Assembly: GCF_900107105.1 (NCBI RefSeq)
Contig: NZ_FNOT01000001.1
Span: 310,001-374,000 of the forward strand
Direction: 5' to 3'
Origin: Geodermatophilus africanus
GTDB taxonomy: Bacteria > Actinomycetota > Actinomycetes > Mycobacteriales > Geodermatophilaceae
Length of the DNA: 64,000 nt
The notes under the pieces are model-generated. The model saw only the letters and a program-made list of their open reading frames with translations, was not told the origin of the DNA and ran no database searches. The stretch's first letter is position 1; the number at the start of each line of letters is the position of its first letter. The translations under genes and the position numbers were made by a program. Of the stretch, positions 41,682 to 50,796 are shown in pieces.

Positions 41682-41699
41682 TAGTTGGACGTCCTAGTA
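41682..41699. promoter_or_regulatory. Operator-like palindrome before icmF (TAGTTGGAC-GTCCTAGTA)
   Basis: Centred 50 bp upstream of the icmF ATG; 7 of 9 positions match between the halves around a perfect GGACGTCC core. Unusually AT-rich for this genome. TetR-family sites often look like this; the regulator is not identified. Confidence 0.5.
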
Positions 41700-41727
41700 T
41701 CTCCCGGCGGCGCGGCCCTGTCCACGA

Positions 41728-42285
41728 TCACTTCGGAGGGGCGGGCGGGGCGCCGTCCTGCACCGGGCCGTCGCCGAGCGGGCGCTGGAGCCAGGTGACG
41801 TCGTGCCAGCGGCCGAGCTTCCAGCCGACCCGGCGGTAGGTGCCCACCGGCTCGAAGCCCATCGCCGTGTGCAGGCCGATGCTGGCGTCGTTGGGGAGCG
41901 CGACCCCGGCCAGCGCGGTGCGGAGGCCACGGCCGGCCAGCCGGTCGAGCAGCGCGGCGTAGAGGGCGCGGCCGGCGCCGGTGCGGCGGCGTCCGGTCCC
42001 GGTGTAGACGCTGACCGACGCGGCCCAGTCGTAGGCCGCGCGCGGGTTGAACGTCGTCCCGTACGCGTAGCCGACCACGCGTCCGCCGTCCTCCAGGACG
42101 ACCCAGGCGTGCCGGGCGAGCGCGGCCTCGATGCGGGCGGCCATCTCGCCGGCGGTCGGCGGCTCGAGCTCGAAGGAGACCACCGTGTCGCGGACGTAGG
42201 GCGCGTAGATGTCGGCGCACGCCACGGCGTCCTCGATCGTCGCGTCCCTGACCAGCCGGCTCTCTCCCACCGGGCCATCGTGCAC
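41728..42285 (-). CDS. GNAT acetyltransferase, phosphinothricin-acetyltransferase-like
   Basis: 185 residues from GTG 42285, three bases after the upstream stop; GTG 42270 is an alternative. The Pat/Bar-type N-terminus is present (IEDAVACADIYAPYVRDTVV, FELEPP), the acetyl-CoA loop is GTGRRRTGAGRALYAALL, and the C-terminal part reads LPNDASIGLHTAMGFEPVGT then YRRVGWKLGRWHDVTWLQRP. These motifs mark the phosphinothricin/methionine-sulfoximine acetyltransferase group. Real substrates in soil actinomycetes are often amino-acid analogues such as methionine sulfone. Confidence 0.9.
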   Translation of the reverse strand: MHDGPVGESRLVRDATIEDAVACADIYAPYVRDTVVSFELEPPTAGEMAARIEAALARHAWVVLEDGGRVVGYAYGTTFNPRAAYDWAASVSVYTGTGRRRTGAGRALYAALLDRLAGRGLRTALAGVALPNDASIGLHTAMGFEPVGTYRRVGWKLGRWHDVTWLQRPLGDGPVQDGAPPAPPK

Positions 42286-42288
42286 GCG

Positions 42289-43422
42289 TCAGAGGTGGCT
42301 CGCGTGCACGCCGTCGATCGACCAGATCGCCTCGGCGCCGATGGTCGCACGCAGGTCGCGGTAGTACTCGGCGAGCGCCCGCTCGTGGGTCAGCTCGCCG
42401 GCCAGCAGCTCGCGGGCGCCGGCGACGAGGCGGTCGAGGTCCGCCCGCACCCGGTCGCGCGTCATGCTCGGCGTCCGCGGGCCGTCGTCCCCGTCGAGGA
42501 CGACGGCCGCCGGGTCGAACTGGCTGAACGCCGGGTACCTGGCCGGGTCAGGCAGCACCGACCGGAACGGCACGCCGGCGTTCGCCCAGTACTCGAACCA
42601 GCGCCCGCCCGAGAGCGCCAGCCACGGTGTGCCGACGGCCAGCGCGGCCATCCCGAAGCCGGAGTGCGGGGCCAGCAGGACGTCGCAGGCCTCGACCACG
42701 GCCAGCTGCTCGGCGAGGGGGACGTCGACGCAGTCCACCGGGCGGGAGCGGTGGGCCAGCAGCGCGTCGACGTCGGCCCGCCCCCAGGAGGTGGAACTGC
42801 GCTCGTCCCGGGCCAGCCGGCCGAGCAGGACGAGTTGCAGGCCGGGGACGGCGTCGGCCAGCGCGTCGAGGACGAGCAGCCAGGAGGCGACCGAGGGGTA
42901 CAGGGACGGCTCGCTGGACCCGGCGGGGAGGACGGCGATCCGCGGGCGGGCGTCGTCGCCGACCCGGCGGGGAGCCCCGGCCCGGGCGGCGGCGGGGAGG
43001 TCGAGGCGCACCGGCTGGTGCGGGAGGTACCCGACGCCGGCGGCGCCGACGACCGAGCGGCCGGTCCGGGGGCGCAGGTGCGCGTCGGAGGCCGTGTAGT
43101 GGTCGCGCATCCCCGGGAAGAGGTCGAGCTGGAAGGGCTGGTGGCGGCGGGTGTCGTCGACCACCCAGTCCCAGTCGCGCGGGACCGCGGCCAGCCGCTG
43201 CGCCGCGGCCGGGTCGGCCTGGAGGAACGGGCCGTCGACGGGGAATACGGCCGACAGCGCAGGGCACCAGGTGGCCAGCTCGGTGGGGGTGGCCGCGTTG
43301 AGCAGCACCGACACCTCCCGTCCGGGGACCGCGGCGGCGTGCCCGACGCAGTACTGCAGCGCCTCGACGGCGTGGCCCAACTGCTGGGCGTAGAAGAAGT
43401 CGACGAGCAGGCGGTCGGTCAT
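42289..43422 (-). CDS. GT9-like (heptosyltransferase-fold) protein of unknown role
   Basis: 377 residues from ATG 43422. A glycosyltransferase-9-like C-terminal half is suggested by PRIAVLPAGSSEPSLYPSVA, then VDVPLAEQLAVVEACDVLLA and PHSGFGMAALAVGTPWLALS, which resemble the donor-binding region of ADP-heptose transferases. The N-terminal half (LLVDFFYAQQLGHAVEALQY) is not one I recognise, and it carries a CRP-like absence of charged motifs typical of transferases. It could be a sugar transferase or a related GT-B protein. Divergent from the VTT membrane protein. Confidence 0.65.
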   Translation of the reverse strand: MTDRLLVDFFYAQQLGHAVEALQYCVGHAAAVPGREVSVLLNAATPTELATWCPALSAVFPVDGPFLQADPAAAQRLAAVPRDWDWVVDDTRRHQPFQLDLFPGMRDHYTASDAHLRPRTGRSVVGAAGVGYLPHQPVRLDLPAAARAGAPRRVGDDARPRIAVLPAGSSEPSLYPSVASWLLVLDALADAVPGLQLVLLGRLARDERSSTSWGRADVDALLAHRSRPVDCVDVPLAEQLAVVEACDVLLAPHSGFGMAALAVGTPWLALSGGRWFEYWANAGVPFRSVLPDPARYPAFSQFDPAAVVLDGDDGPRTPSMTRDRVRADLDRLVAGARELLAGELTHERALAEYYRDLRATIGAEAIWSIDGVHASHL

Positions 43423-43470
43423 CGCCGTCAGCGTCGCAGCGGCCGCAACCGGGTTCCCCGGCCGCGCCCG

Positions 43471-43484
43471 TAGCGTGGACGGCG
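43471..43484 (+). promoter_or_regulatory. -10 element for leaderless VTT-protein gene
   Basis: TAGCGT (43471-43476) ends 8 nt before GTG 43484, favouring that start over GTG 43475, which overlaps the hexamer. Confidence 0.45.
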
Positions 43485-44077
43485 TGCGTCCCGGGCCCGG
43501 CTCTCCCCCACCGGAGCCGGAGAGCCCGGCGACCCCCCGGCCATGGCTGCGGCTCGCCGTCCTGGCGGTGCTGCTGGCCGCCGCGACGGTGGCGGCGCTG
43601 ACGATCGAGCGGCCCGGCGTCCCGGTGGTGCGGGGCTGGCTGGACGACGCGGGTCCCCTCGGCTGGACCGCCGTCGTCCTCGCGGTCTCCGGTGCGTTGA
43701 TGACGCCGGTCCCGCGAACCGCCACGTCGGTCCTACTGGGCGCCGCGGCGGGCTTCCCGGCGGGGCTCGGGGTGGCCGTGCTGGCCGGCTGGATCGGCGG
43801 CATGGGCGGCTTCGCCCTCGGCCGGCACCTGGGGCGCGACGCCGTCGCCCGGCTCACCGGCCCGCGGCTGGCCCGCGCCGACCGGCTGTTCCGGGACCGC
43901 GGCCTGCTCGCCGTCGCGCTCGCGCGGGTGAGCCCCGTGCCGTTCTGGGTCGTCAGCTACGCCGCCGGCCTGTCGAGCATCCGCTGGCTGCCCGCCACGC
44001 TCGGGACCGTCGTCGGCGTGGTGCCGGGCGCGGTGCTGCACGTCGGCATCGGCGCCTCCGTCGTCAGCTGGCTGTAG
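43484..44077 (+). CDS. TVP38/TMEM64 (VTT/DedA-like) membrane protein
   Basis: 197 residues. After a Pro-rich N-terminus come TM1 (LAVLAVLLAAATVAALTI), a VTT core with ALMTPVPRTATSVLLGAAAG, GWIGGMGGFALGRHLGRDAV and the conserved arginine loop LARVSPVPFWVVSYAAGLS, then TM helices to the C-terminus. VTT proteins act as lipid scramblases or polyprenyl-phosphate/undecaprenyl-phosphate carriers in the membrane. The position next to glycosyltransferase-like genes fits an undecaprenyl-related role, but this is inference. Confidence 0.87.
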   Translation: MRPGPGSPPPEPESPATPRPWLRLAVLAVLLAAATVAALTIERPGVPVVRGWLDDAGPLGWTAVVLAVSGALMTPVPRTATSVLLGAAAGFPAGLGVAVLAGWIGGMGGFALGRHLGRDAVARLTGPRLARADRLFRDRGLLAVALARVSPVPFWVVSYAAGLSSIRWLPATLGTVVGVVPGAVLHVGIGASVVSWL

Positions 44078-44174
44078 CCGCGTTACTCGTTCGGGTCAGT
44101 ACCGGATGTCGATCGTGCCCAATCAGGTCCTTGGTGCCAGAATGTGAACAACAGGTGAACGAGAGGTGGATCCA

Positions 44175-44318
44175 ATGCGTACAAGTCCTTGCCCGCAGTG
44201 TCGCTGGGTGGCCGTGGTCGACACCTCCGGGCACCGGCACATGGAGATGCGCTGGGTCGTTCCGTCGAAGCCGACCGCCCAGCCGACCGCCACTCCGTCC
44301 ACGCTGCGCGCCGCCTGA
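44175..44318 (+). CDS. Small CxxC-containing protein (47 aa)
   Basis: ATG 44175 follows AGAGGTGG. The peptide begins MRTSPCPQCRWVAVVD with a CPQC pair, then HRHMEMRWVVPSKP and a Pro/Thr/Ala tail. The two cysteines plus HRH could bind zinc or act in redox. Upstream bases are less GC-rich than surrounding sequence (ATGTGAACAACAGGTGAAC), consistent with a promoter or leader. No family recognised. It is too short for routine prediction, so its coding status needs expression data. Confidence 0.5.
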   Translation: MRTSPCPQCRWVAVVDTSGHRHMEMRWVVPSKPTAQPTATPSTLRAA

Positions 44319-44666
44319 ACCGTCTCCTCGCACAGGGCCGGGTGGGTCCGCCCACCGGGCCGCTCGCGGCGGTGAGGTGACTCGTCGACCGGCCGCCGTG
44401 CGCCGTTCGTCCGCGGGTCGCGCCGCTGTCTCGGCCGCCCTGGCGATGATCATGGGGTTGTTGCCATCCGGCGCGGCGCGTCTGCGCGTGTCGACGGCAT
44501 CAACCCCATGATCAACTCGCCGGGATGGGTGCACCGCGCCCATCCCGCTGCGGCGGGCTCCTCCGTCGGTGGCGCGGGGGTGCTCGGTCGGTGTTCTCGC
44601 TGGTCAGGGCCCCGGAACTGTCGTACCCCCGGCCTAGTGGGGGGGCGTATTCCTCGGCGGGAGTTC
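44319..44666. other. Intergenic stretch containing a long inverted repeat
   Basis: About 350 bp without a supported gene. It holds the inverted repeat 44447-44514 and leads into a degraded reading frame. No tRNA or recognisable RNA gene is visible. Confidence 0.5.
44447..44514. repeat. Inverted repeat with 14-bp perfect arms (TGATCATGGGGTTG)
   Basis: Arms TGATCATGGGGTTG (44447-44460) and CAACCCCATGATCA (44501-44514) enclose 40 bp whose edges also partly pair (TGCC-TC). Arm composition is far less GC-rich than the genome. Suggests a REP/MITE-like palindromic element; no transposase is nearby. Confidence 0.7.
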
Positions 44667-44953
44667 GTGGTCGGGCTGACGGTGGCCGACCTGGCGCCGC
44701 CGTCGCCGGAGTTCGGCCCGCCGGTCACCGCGGTGCCGTCGCTGGGCGAGCTGCTGCCGGTGTGGTCGCGGACGGCGGCGGAGAAGGCCGCCGAGCTGCA
44801 GCGGGTGCAGCGGCTCAAAGCCGAGCTGGCCGCCCACGAGCTGGAGCTGGTGGCGCGTTCGCCGCCGACCGGCCGGCCGCGGCCGATCGGCAGCCGGGTG
44901 AGCCCGGCGCCGCCGCGTCCACGGACGAGACGGAGGCGGAGGGGCCGACCTGA
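44667..44953 (+). pseudogene. Probable DUF222/HNH-endonuclease-family N-terminal remnant
   Basis: From GTG 44667 one frame reads TVADLAPPSPEFGPPVTAVP, then LLPVWSRTAAEKAAELQRVQ and LKAELAAHELELVAR. A one-base loss near 44865 shifts the match to the next frame, FAADRPAAADRQPGEPGAAA, ending at TGA 44953. This run resembles the start of the multicopy DUF222 proteins of actinobacteria, as I recall them. The rest of the gene, including any HNH motif, is missing. The family call is moderate; the frameshifted state is seen directly. Confidence 0.45.
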
Positions 44954-45139
44954 TCGGCGTCGTGACAACGTGGCTGCACGACGGGGGCCGGCCCGATTGG
45001 GCACAGCGGGCGGTCGCACGCGCCTGCTTGCAGGACCTCGACCGAACTGCTCCCCGAGCTCACCGGCGTCCACGAATGGCGCTGCGTCGGACGGCTCCGC
45101 GAGCTCGCCGGACTCCTCGCGGCGGCAGGCGGTCGACCG
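44954..45139. other. Short non-coding or decayed stretch
   Basis: Between the remnant and the stop of the MshC/CysRS-like gene. A plus-strand frame reads TELLPELTGVHEWRCVGRLR, which may be another decayed fragment; no start or family could be assigned. Confidence 0.3.
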
Positions 45140-46315
45140 TCAGCCGAGCGCCAGCACCCGCACCAGCTGGCGGGCGGCATCTCCGCCGTCGCTGATGGCG
45201 ACGTCCAGGGCGCCGGACACGTCGAGGTCGTCGAACAGCCGGTCGGCCACCGCCCGGCTCGCCGCGGGTGACCAGCCGGGACGGCCGGCGGCGGAGAACA
45301 GCGCGTCCAGCCGCCCGGACGCCGTCTCCAGCAGCTCCGGCCGGTACTCCCACGGCTGCGACCACGGCCGGTCCAGCACGAGCAGCCGCAGCGCCGGACC
45401 GGTGGTCACCCGCAGCAGGTCCGCGACCAGCGTCAGGTTGCCCGTCGACTTCGCCATCTTCGCGCCGTCCTGCGAGACCGCCCCGACCTGCACCCGGCTG
45501 CGCGCGAACGGCGCCACGCCCGAGGCCGCCTCGGCCATCGCCACCTGGTGCGCGTGGTGCGGGAACGCCAGGTCGGCGCCGCCGACCAGGACGTCGACGC
45601 CGTGGCCCAGCGTGGCCGTCGCCATCGCCGCGCACTCCGCGTGCCACCCCGGCCGCCCCCAGCCCCACGGCGAGGGCCACGCCGGGTCGCGCTCGCCGGA
45701 GGCCCGCCAGACCGGCACGTCGAACGGGTCCTCGCGCAGCGGGTCATCCGGCTCGTCACCGAACTCGGCGGCCAGCTCGCGCGCCCGGTCCGCGGACAGC
45801 CCGGACGACGCCGCCGCCCCGGCACCACGGAAGAAGACGTGGCCCTCCCGCTCGTACGCCTGCCCGGCCCGCAGCAGCGCCGCGGCCAGCTGCTGCACGT
45901 GCGCGATGTGGTGCCGGGCGCGCGGCGCGTGCGTGGGCGGCCGGACGCCGAGGGCCCGCATGTCCTGCTCGAAGGCGAACTCCTGGCCCAGCGCGAACTC
46001 GTCGTAGTGCCGGCCGCGGGCATCGGCGGCCCGGGTCAGCACGTCGTCGACGTCGGTCACGTTGCGGCTGGTCACCACCTCGGCCCCGGCCAGCCGCAGC
46101 ACCGACCCGAGGACGTCGGCCCACACGAACGTCGCCGCGTGCCCGAGGTGCGTCACGTCGTAGGGCGTGATCCCGCAGACGTACACCCGCGCGGGGCTGA
46201 GCACCGGCAGCGGCCGCCCGCCCAGCCGCAGGTCGGCGCTGCGGACGTCGACCGGCTCGGCCACGCGGCCGGCGACGCCGACGATGCCGGGAGGGGTGGG
46301 AGGAAGCAGTGCCAT
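45140..46315 (-). CDS. MshC/cysteinyl-tRNA synthetase-like ligase paralogue
   Basis: 391 residues from ATG 46315. Class I synthetase motifs: zinc Cys in YVCGITPYDVTHLGHAATF containing the HIGH-type HLGH, the second zinc Cys in WHAECAAM, zinc His region FPHHAHQVAMAE, and KMAKS in place of KMSKS. Length equals MshC (about 400) rather than full CysRS (about 460), and no anticodon-binding tail is apparent. It would activate cysteine with ATP and attach it to a tRNA or to an amino-sugar (mycothiol synthesis). No msh neighbours; probably a paralogue with an altered acceptor. Confidence 0.8.
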   Translation of the reverse strand: MALLPPTPPGIVGVAGRVAEPVDVRSADLRLGGRPLPVLSPARVYVCGITPYDVTHLGHAATFVWADVLGSVLRLAGAEVVTSRNVTDVDDVLTRAADARGRHYDEFALGQEFAFEQDMRALGVRPPTHAPRARHHIAHVQQLAAALLRAGQAYEREGHVFFRGAGAAASSGLSADRARELAAEFGDEPDDPLREDPFDVPVWRASGERDPAWPSPWGWGRPGWHAECAAMATATLGHGVDVLVGGADLAFPHHAHQVAMAEAASGVAPFARSRVQVGAVSQDGAKMAKSTGNLTLVADLLRVTTGPALRLLVLDRPWSQPWEYRPELLETASGRLDALFSAAGRPGWSPAASRAVADRLFDDLDVSGALDVAISDGGDAARQLVRVLALG

Positions 46316-46435
46316 GCCGCCATCCTGCCCGCCGCGCCGGGGCCCTCCGCAGCAGGCCGGGAGCCCCGCGGCGGCCCTGCTCCGGTCGGGCCCGTGGCCG
46401 TCGCCGCCGCGGAGGTGCTGTGCGACCGTTCCCCC

Positions 46436-47287
<852 letters not shown>

Positions 47288-47306
47288 ACGCCGGCGCGCG
47301 GAACAC

Positions 47307-48239
47307 CTAAGGCACCAGCACCAGCTTGCCGTGGGTGTGGCCGGCCATCCCCTGCCGGTGGGCTGCGGCCACCTCCTCCAACGGGAAGGACGCGGCGACG
47401 ACGACCTCCAGCCGGCCGGCACCGGCGGCCTCGGCCAGCTCCGGCCGGGCGGCGTCCCGCAGCTCGGTGCCGGGGTCGGCACCCGGCCCGCCGCCGAGCG
47501 CCCGGATGCCCTCGCTCCCGGCGCGGTCGAAGGCGGCGATGGTGGCGATCCGCTGCCGGTCGGCGACCAGCTCGAGGGAGACGTCGACGGCCTCGTCGGT
47601 GCCGACGAGGTCCAGGGCGGCGGCCACACCGTCCGGCGCGAGGTCGCGCACCCGGCCGGCGAGCCCGTCGCCGTAGCGCACCGGCTCGGCCCCGAACCGG
47701 CGCAGCAGGTCCGTGCCGCCGTCGCCGACCGTCCCGATGACGCGGGCGCCGCGCAGGGCCGCGAGCTGGACCGCCATCAGGCCCACCCCGCCTGCGGCGC
47801 CGTGCACCAGCACGGTGTCGCCCTCGCCGACGTCGGTCGCGGTCAGCGCGTGCACCGCGGTCGCCCCGGTCAACATCAGCCCGGCCGCCGGCGCCCAGCC
47901 CAGGGACGCCGGCTTGGGCACCAGCGCCGACGTGGGGACGACGAGCTCGGCGGCGTACCCGCCGGAGACCCGGAACCCGATGACCTCGTCACCGACGGCG
48001 AGGTCGACGTCCGGCCCGACCGCGGTGACCACCCCGGACACCTCGAAGCCGAGGCGGCGCGGCAGCGCGGCCGGGTCGGTGCCGAACGCCCCGGTGTAGC
48101 TCTTCCAGTCCGCCGGGTTGACCCCGGCGGCGCGGACCTCGACCCGCGCCTGCCGGGGGCCGGGGTCGCCGACCGGCCGGTCGACGACGGCGAGCACCTC
48201 GGGTCCTCCGTAGGCGGTCGCCAGGACGACGCGGCTCAC
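47307..48239 (-). CDS. NADP-dependent quinone oxidoreductase-like MDR protein
   Basis: 310 residues from GTG 48239, overlapping the aldehyde dehydrogenase stop (GTGA). Zinc-free MDR: VRAAGVNPADWKSYTGAFG, GFEVSGVVTAVG, and cofactor motif VHGAAGGVGLMAVQLA, ending HTHGKLVLVP. It reduces quinones or alpha,beta-enals with NADPH. Co-expression with succinate-semialdehyde dehydrogenase suggests removal of reactive carbonyls (inference). Confidence 0.9.
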   Translation of the reverse strand: MSRVVLATAYGGPEVLAVVDRPVGDPGPRQARVEVRAAGVNPADWKSYTGAFGTDPAALPRRLGFEVSGVVTAVGPDVDLAVGDEVIGFRVSGGYAAELVVPTSALVPKPASLGWAPAAGLMLTGATAVHALTATDVGEGDTVLVHGAAGGVGLMAVQLAALRGARVIGTVGDGGTDLLRRFGAEPVRYGDGLAGRVRDLAPDGVAAALDLVGTDEAVDVSLELVADRQRIATIAAFDRAGSEGIRALGGGPGADPGTELRDAARPELAEAAGAGRLEVVVAASFPLEEVAAAHRQGMAGHTHGKLVLVP

Positions 48240-49660
48240 TCGTTCGCGGCCGCGGCGGTGTCACCACCGCCCTGCTTGCTGCTGGGCGCGCCGATCCACA
48301 CGGTCTTGGCGTTGGTGAACTCGTACATGCCGACCTCGGTCAGCTCGCGGCCGTAGCCGCTCTGCTTCACCCCGCCGAAGGGCAGCTCCGGGTAGCTGGT
48401 GGTCATCCCGTTGACGAACGCCATGCCCGACTGGATGTCGCGGATGAACCGCAGCCGCTCGCCCTGGTCCTCGCTCCACAGGTTGGAGCCCAGGCCGTAC
48501 ACGTGGTCGTTGGCCAGCCGGATCGCCTCGTCGAGGTCGGCGACGGTGTGCAGCGCGGCGACCGGGCCGAACACCTCCTCCGACCAGATCCCCATCTCCG
48601 GGGTCACGTCGGTCACCAGGGTCGGCTCGTAGAACCAGCCCGGCCGGTCGACCCGCTTGCCGCCGACCACGACGGTGGCGCCCTTCTCGACGGCGTCCTG
48701 CACGTACCGCTCGACGTCCTCGACACCGGACTCGGTGGCCAGCGGGCCGACCTGGGTGTCCTCGGCCATCGGGTCGCCGACGGTCAGCGCGGCCAGCCTC
48801 TCGGCGAACAGCCGGGTGAACTCCTCGGCGACGTCGGCGTGCACGAAGAACCGCTTGGCGGCGATGCAGCTCTGCCCGTTGTTCTGGCACCGGGCGGTGA
48901 CCGCGACGTCCGCGGCCCGCTCCAGGTCGGCCGAGGGCATGACGATGTAGGGGTCGGACCCACCCAGCTCGAGCACCGTCTTCTTGATGACGTCACCCGC
49001 GATCCGGGCCACCGACTCCCCCGCGGCGTTGCTGCCGGTCAGCGTCGCGGCCACCACGCGGTCGTCGCGCAGCACCTGCTCCACCGCGCCGGACCCGATG
49101 AGCAGGGTCTGGAACACGTCGTCGGGGAAGCCGGCCTTGCGGAACAGCTCCTCCAGGTAGAGCGCCGTCTGCGGCACGTTGCTGGCGTGCTTGAGCAGGC
49201 CGACGTTGCCGGCCATGAGCGCCGGGGCGGCGAAGCGGATCGCCTGCCAGAGCGGGAAGTTCCAGGGCATGATCGCCAGGACCACGCCCAGCGGCTGGTG
49301 GACGACGTAGGCCTCGACCGCGCCCACCGCGGCCGCGTCCGCGGGCTTGGGCTGCAGCATCTGCTCGCCGTGCTCGGCGTAGTAGCGCAGACCCTTGGCG
49401 CACTTGGCCACCTCGGCCTGCGCCGAGGCCAGCGTCTTGCCCATCTCGGTGGTCATGAGCTCCGCGACGCTCTTGGCGTCGGCGTCCAGCACGTCGGCGG
49501 CGGCCCGCAGCCAGCCGGCCCGCTGCTGCGGGGTGGTCAGCCGGTAGCTGTCGAACGCGGCGGCCGCGCGGCCGACCCGCTCCTGGACGGCCTCGTCCGA
49601 CAGCGGCTCGAAGGTCTGCAGCGTCTCGCCGGTGGCGGGGTTGATCGTGGCGATGGCCAT
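48236..49660 (-). CDS. NAD(P)-dependent succinate-semialdehyde dehydrogenase
   Basis: 474 residues from ATG 49660. ALDH signatures: the N169-type PWNFPLWQAIR, catalytic Glu in VLELGGSDPYIV, catalytic Cys in NNGQSCIAAKRF and EVFGPVAALH. The MAIATINPATGETLQTFEPL start and GGSDP variant are typical of the mycobacterial/actinobacterial GabD-like group. It oxidises succinate semialdehyde to succinate, linking 4-aminobutyrate or related catabolism to the TCA cycle. First gene of a two-gene operon. Confidence 0.92.
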   Translation of the reverse strand: MAIATINPATGETLQTFEPLSDEAVQERVGRAAAAFDSYRLTTPQQRAGWLRAAADVLDADAKSVAELMTTEMGKTLASAQAEVAKCAKGLRYYAEHGEQMLQPKPADAAAVGAVEAYVVHQPLGVVLAIMPWNFPLWQAIRFAAPALMAGNVGLLKHASNVPQTALYLEELFRKAGFPDDVFQTLLIGSGAVEQVLRDDRVVAATLTGSNAAGESVARIAGDVIKKTVLELGGSDPYIVMPSADLERAADVAVTARCQNNGQSCIAAKRFFVHADVAEEFTRLFAERLAALTVGDPMAEDTQVGPLATESGVEDVERYVQDAVEKGATVVVGGKRVDRPGWFYEPTLVTDVTPEMGIWSEEVFGPVAALHTVADLDEAIRLANDHVYGLGSNLWSEDQGERLRFIRDIQSGMAFVNGMTTSYPELPFGGVKQSGYGRELTEVGMYEFTNAKTVWIGAPSSKQGGGDTAAAANE

Positions 49661-49681
49661 GAGCGGCGTCCTCTCGGTGGT

Positions 49682-49702
49682 GCGGGGCTCGGCGGGCCCC
49701 GC
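49682..49702 (-). terminator. Hairpin after the GT4/GT9 operon
   Basis: GCGGGGC and GCCCCGC enclose a 7-nt loop. It lies 6 bp beyond the GT4 stop on the minus strand and 22 bp before the aldehyde dehydrogenase start. Confidence 0.5.
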
Positions 49703-49707
49703 GCGCG

Positions 49708-50796
49708 TCAACTCTCCCGCTGCTGGCCGTTCCCCGCTCCGGTCGCGGGCACACGCGCGGCCCGGGCCAGGACGTCGAACGTCCGGCGGGCCATCAGGCC
49801 GGCGTCGGACTCGGCGACCGCCCGGGCTCGCGCGCGCCGTCCCAGCTCCGCGCGGGCGGCCGGGTCGGCAAGCAGGCCGGCCAGCGCCGCGGCCAGCGCG
49901 CCGGGGTCCTCCGGCGGGACGACGACCGCGTCGGCGCCGACCGCGGGCGCGACGTCCCCCACGTCGGTGGCCACGCACGGCAGCCCCTCGGCCATGGCCT
50001 CCAGCAGCACCAGGGGCAGCGCCTCGCGCCGGGAGGACAGGCAGAACACGTCGAGGCCGGCGAGGAAGCCGCGGACGTCGTCGACGAAGCCGCAGAAGGT
50101 GACCGGCAGGCCGACGGCCGCGGCGCGCAGCCGGTCGCCGTCGCGCCCCTCGCCGCCCACCACCACCTCGACGGGCACGCCGCCCGCGGTCAGCTCGCGG
50201 ACGGCGTCGATCAGCACGTCCAGGCCCTTCTGCGCGGTCAGCCGGCCCAGCGCGCCGACCCGCGGCACCGCGTTGCCCGCGGGGCCGGACGGGGCACCCG
50301 GCACGTCGACGCCGTTGGGGACGACGTGCACCCGGTCCGCGGACACCCGCAGGTCGGCGACGAGCTGGTCGCGGGCGCCGACGGCCGGGGTCAGGACGGC
50401 GGCCATCGCGCCGTAGAGCCCGGCCAGGTGTGCCCGCTCCTCCCCCGCGCCGGCGTCGCCGGGCAGGTGCAGCACGCCGACCGTGGGCGCCACCTCCAGC
50501 GCCGCCGCCACCGCCGCCGCGTTGGACCCGGGGTCGACGAGGTTGACCAGCACGACGTCCGGGCATTGGGCGGCCAGCGCGGCCCGCACCGCCGGCGCGG
50601 CAGCCGAGTGCCGGGCCAGCGGGACGGCGGCGATCCGGTCGGGCGGCAGCAGCGGCCCGAAGCGGGCGGCCAGCGGCCCGGCGCAGACCAGCGACGCCGT
50701 CCAGCCCTGGTCGCCGGCGCGGCGGAGCAGGTGGGTCAGGTAGACCTCGGCGCCGCCCCAGTTCTCCGAGTCGCAGACCAGCGAGACCCGGTTCAC
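49708..50796 (-). CDS. Glycosyltransferase family 4 protein
   Basis: 362 residues from GTG 50796, overlapping the GT9 stop (GTGA). GT-B fold: N-terminal VSLVCDSENWGGAEVYLTHL, donor-domain start GALGRLTAQKGLDVLIDAV and the E-x7-E-type motif in SRREALPLVLLEAMAEGLPC. Retaining transfer of a nucleotide-activated sugar at the cytoplasmic face. Together with the coupled GT9 it probably builds a surface glycan. Confidence 0.9.
   Translation of the reverse strand: MNRVSLVCDSENWGGAEVYLTHLLRRAGDQGWTASLVCAGPLAARFGPLLPPDRIAAVPLARHSAAAPAVRAALAAQCPDVVLVNLVDPGSNAAAVAAALEVAPTVGVLHLPGDAGAGEERAHLAGLYGAMAAVLTPAVGARDQLVADLRVSADRVHVVPNGVDVPGAPSGPAGNAVPRVGALGRLTAQKGLDVLIDAVRELTAGGVPVEVVVGGEGRDGDRLRAAAVGLPVTFCGFVDDVRGFLAGLDVFCLSSRREALPLVLLEAMAEGLPCVATDVGDVAPAVGADAVVVPPEDPGALAAALAGLLADPAARAELGRRARARAVAESDAGLMARRTFDVLARAARVPATGAGNGQQRES

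Noticed and set aside
38350..41697. 1115-codon plus-strand frame
   Set aside because: Exact antisense of icmF, which is unmistakable; long antisense frames are common at this GC content.
44954..45139. Possible small gene from the TELLPELTGVHEWRCVGRLR frame
   Set aside because: No start codon or ribosome site in a sensible place and no recognised family; listed only as an unassigned stretch.
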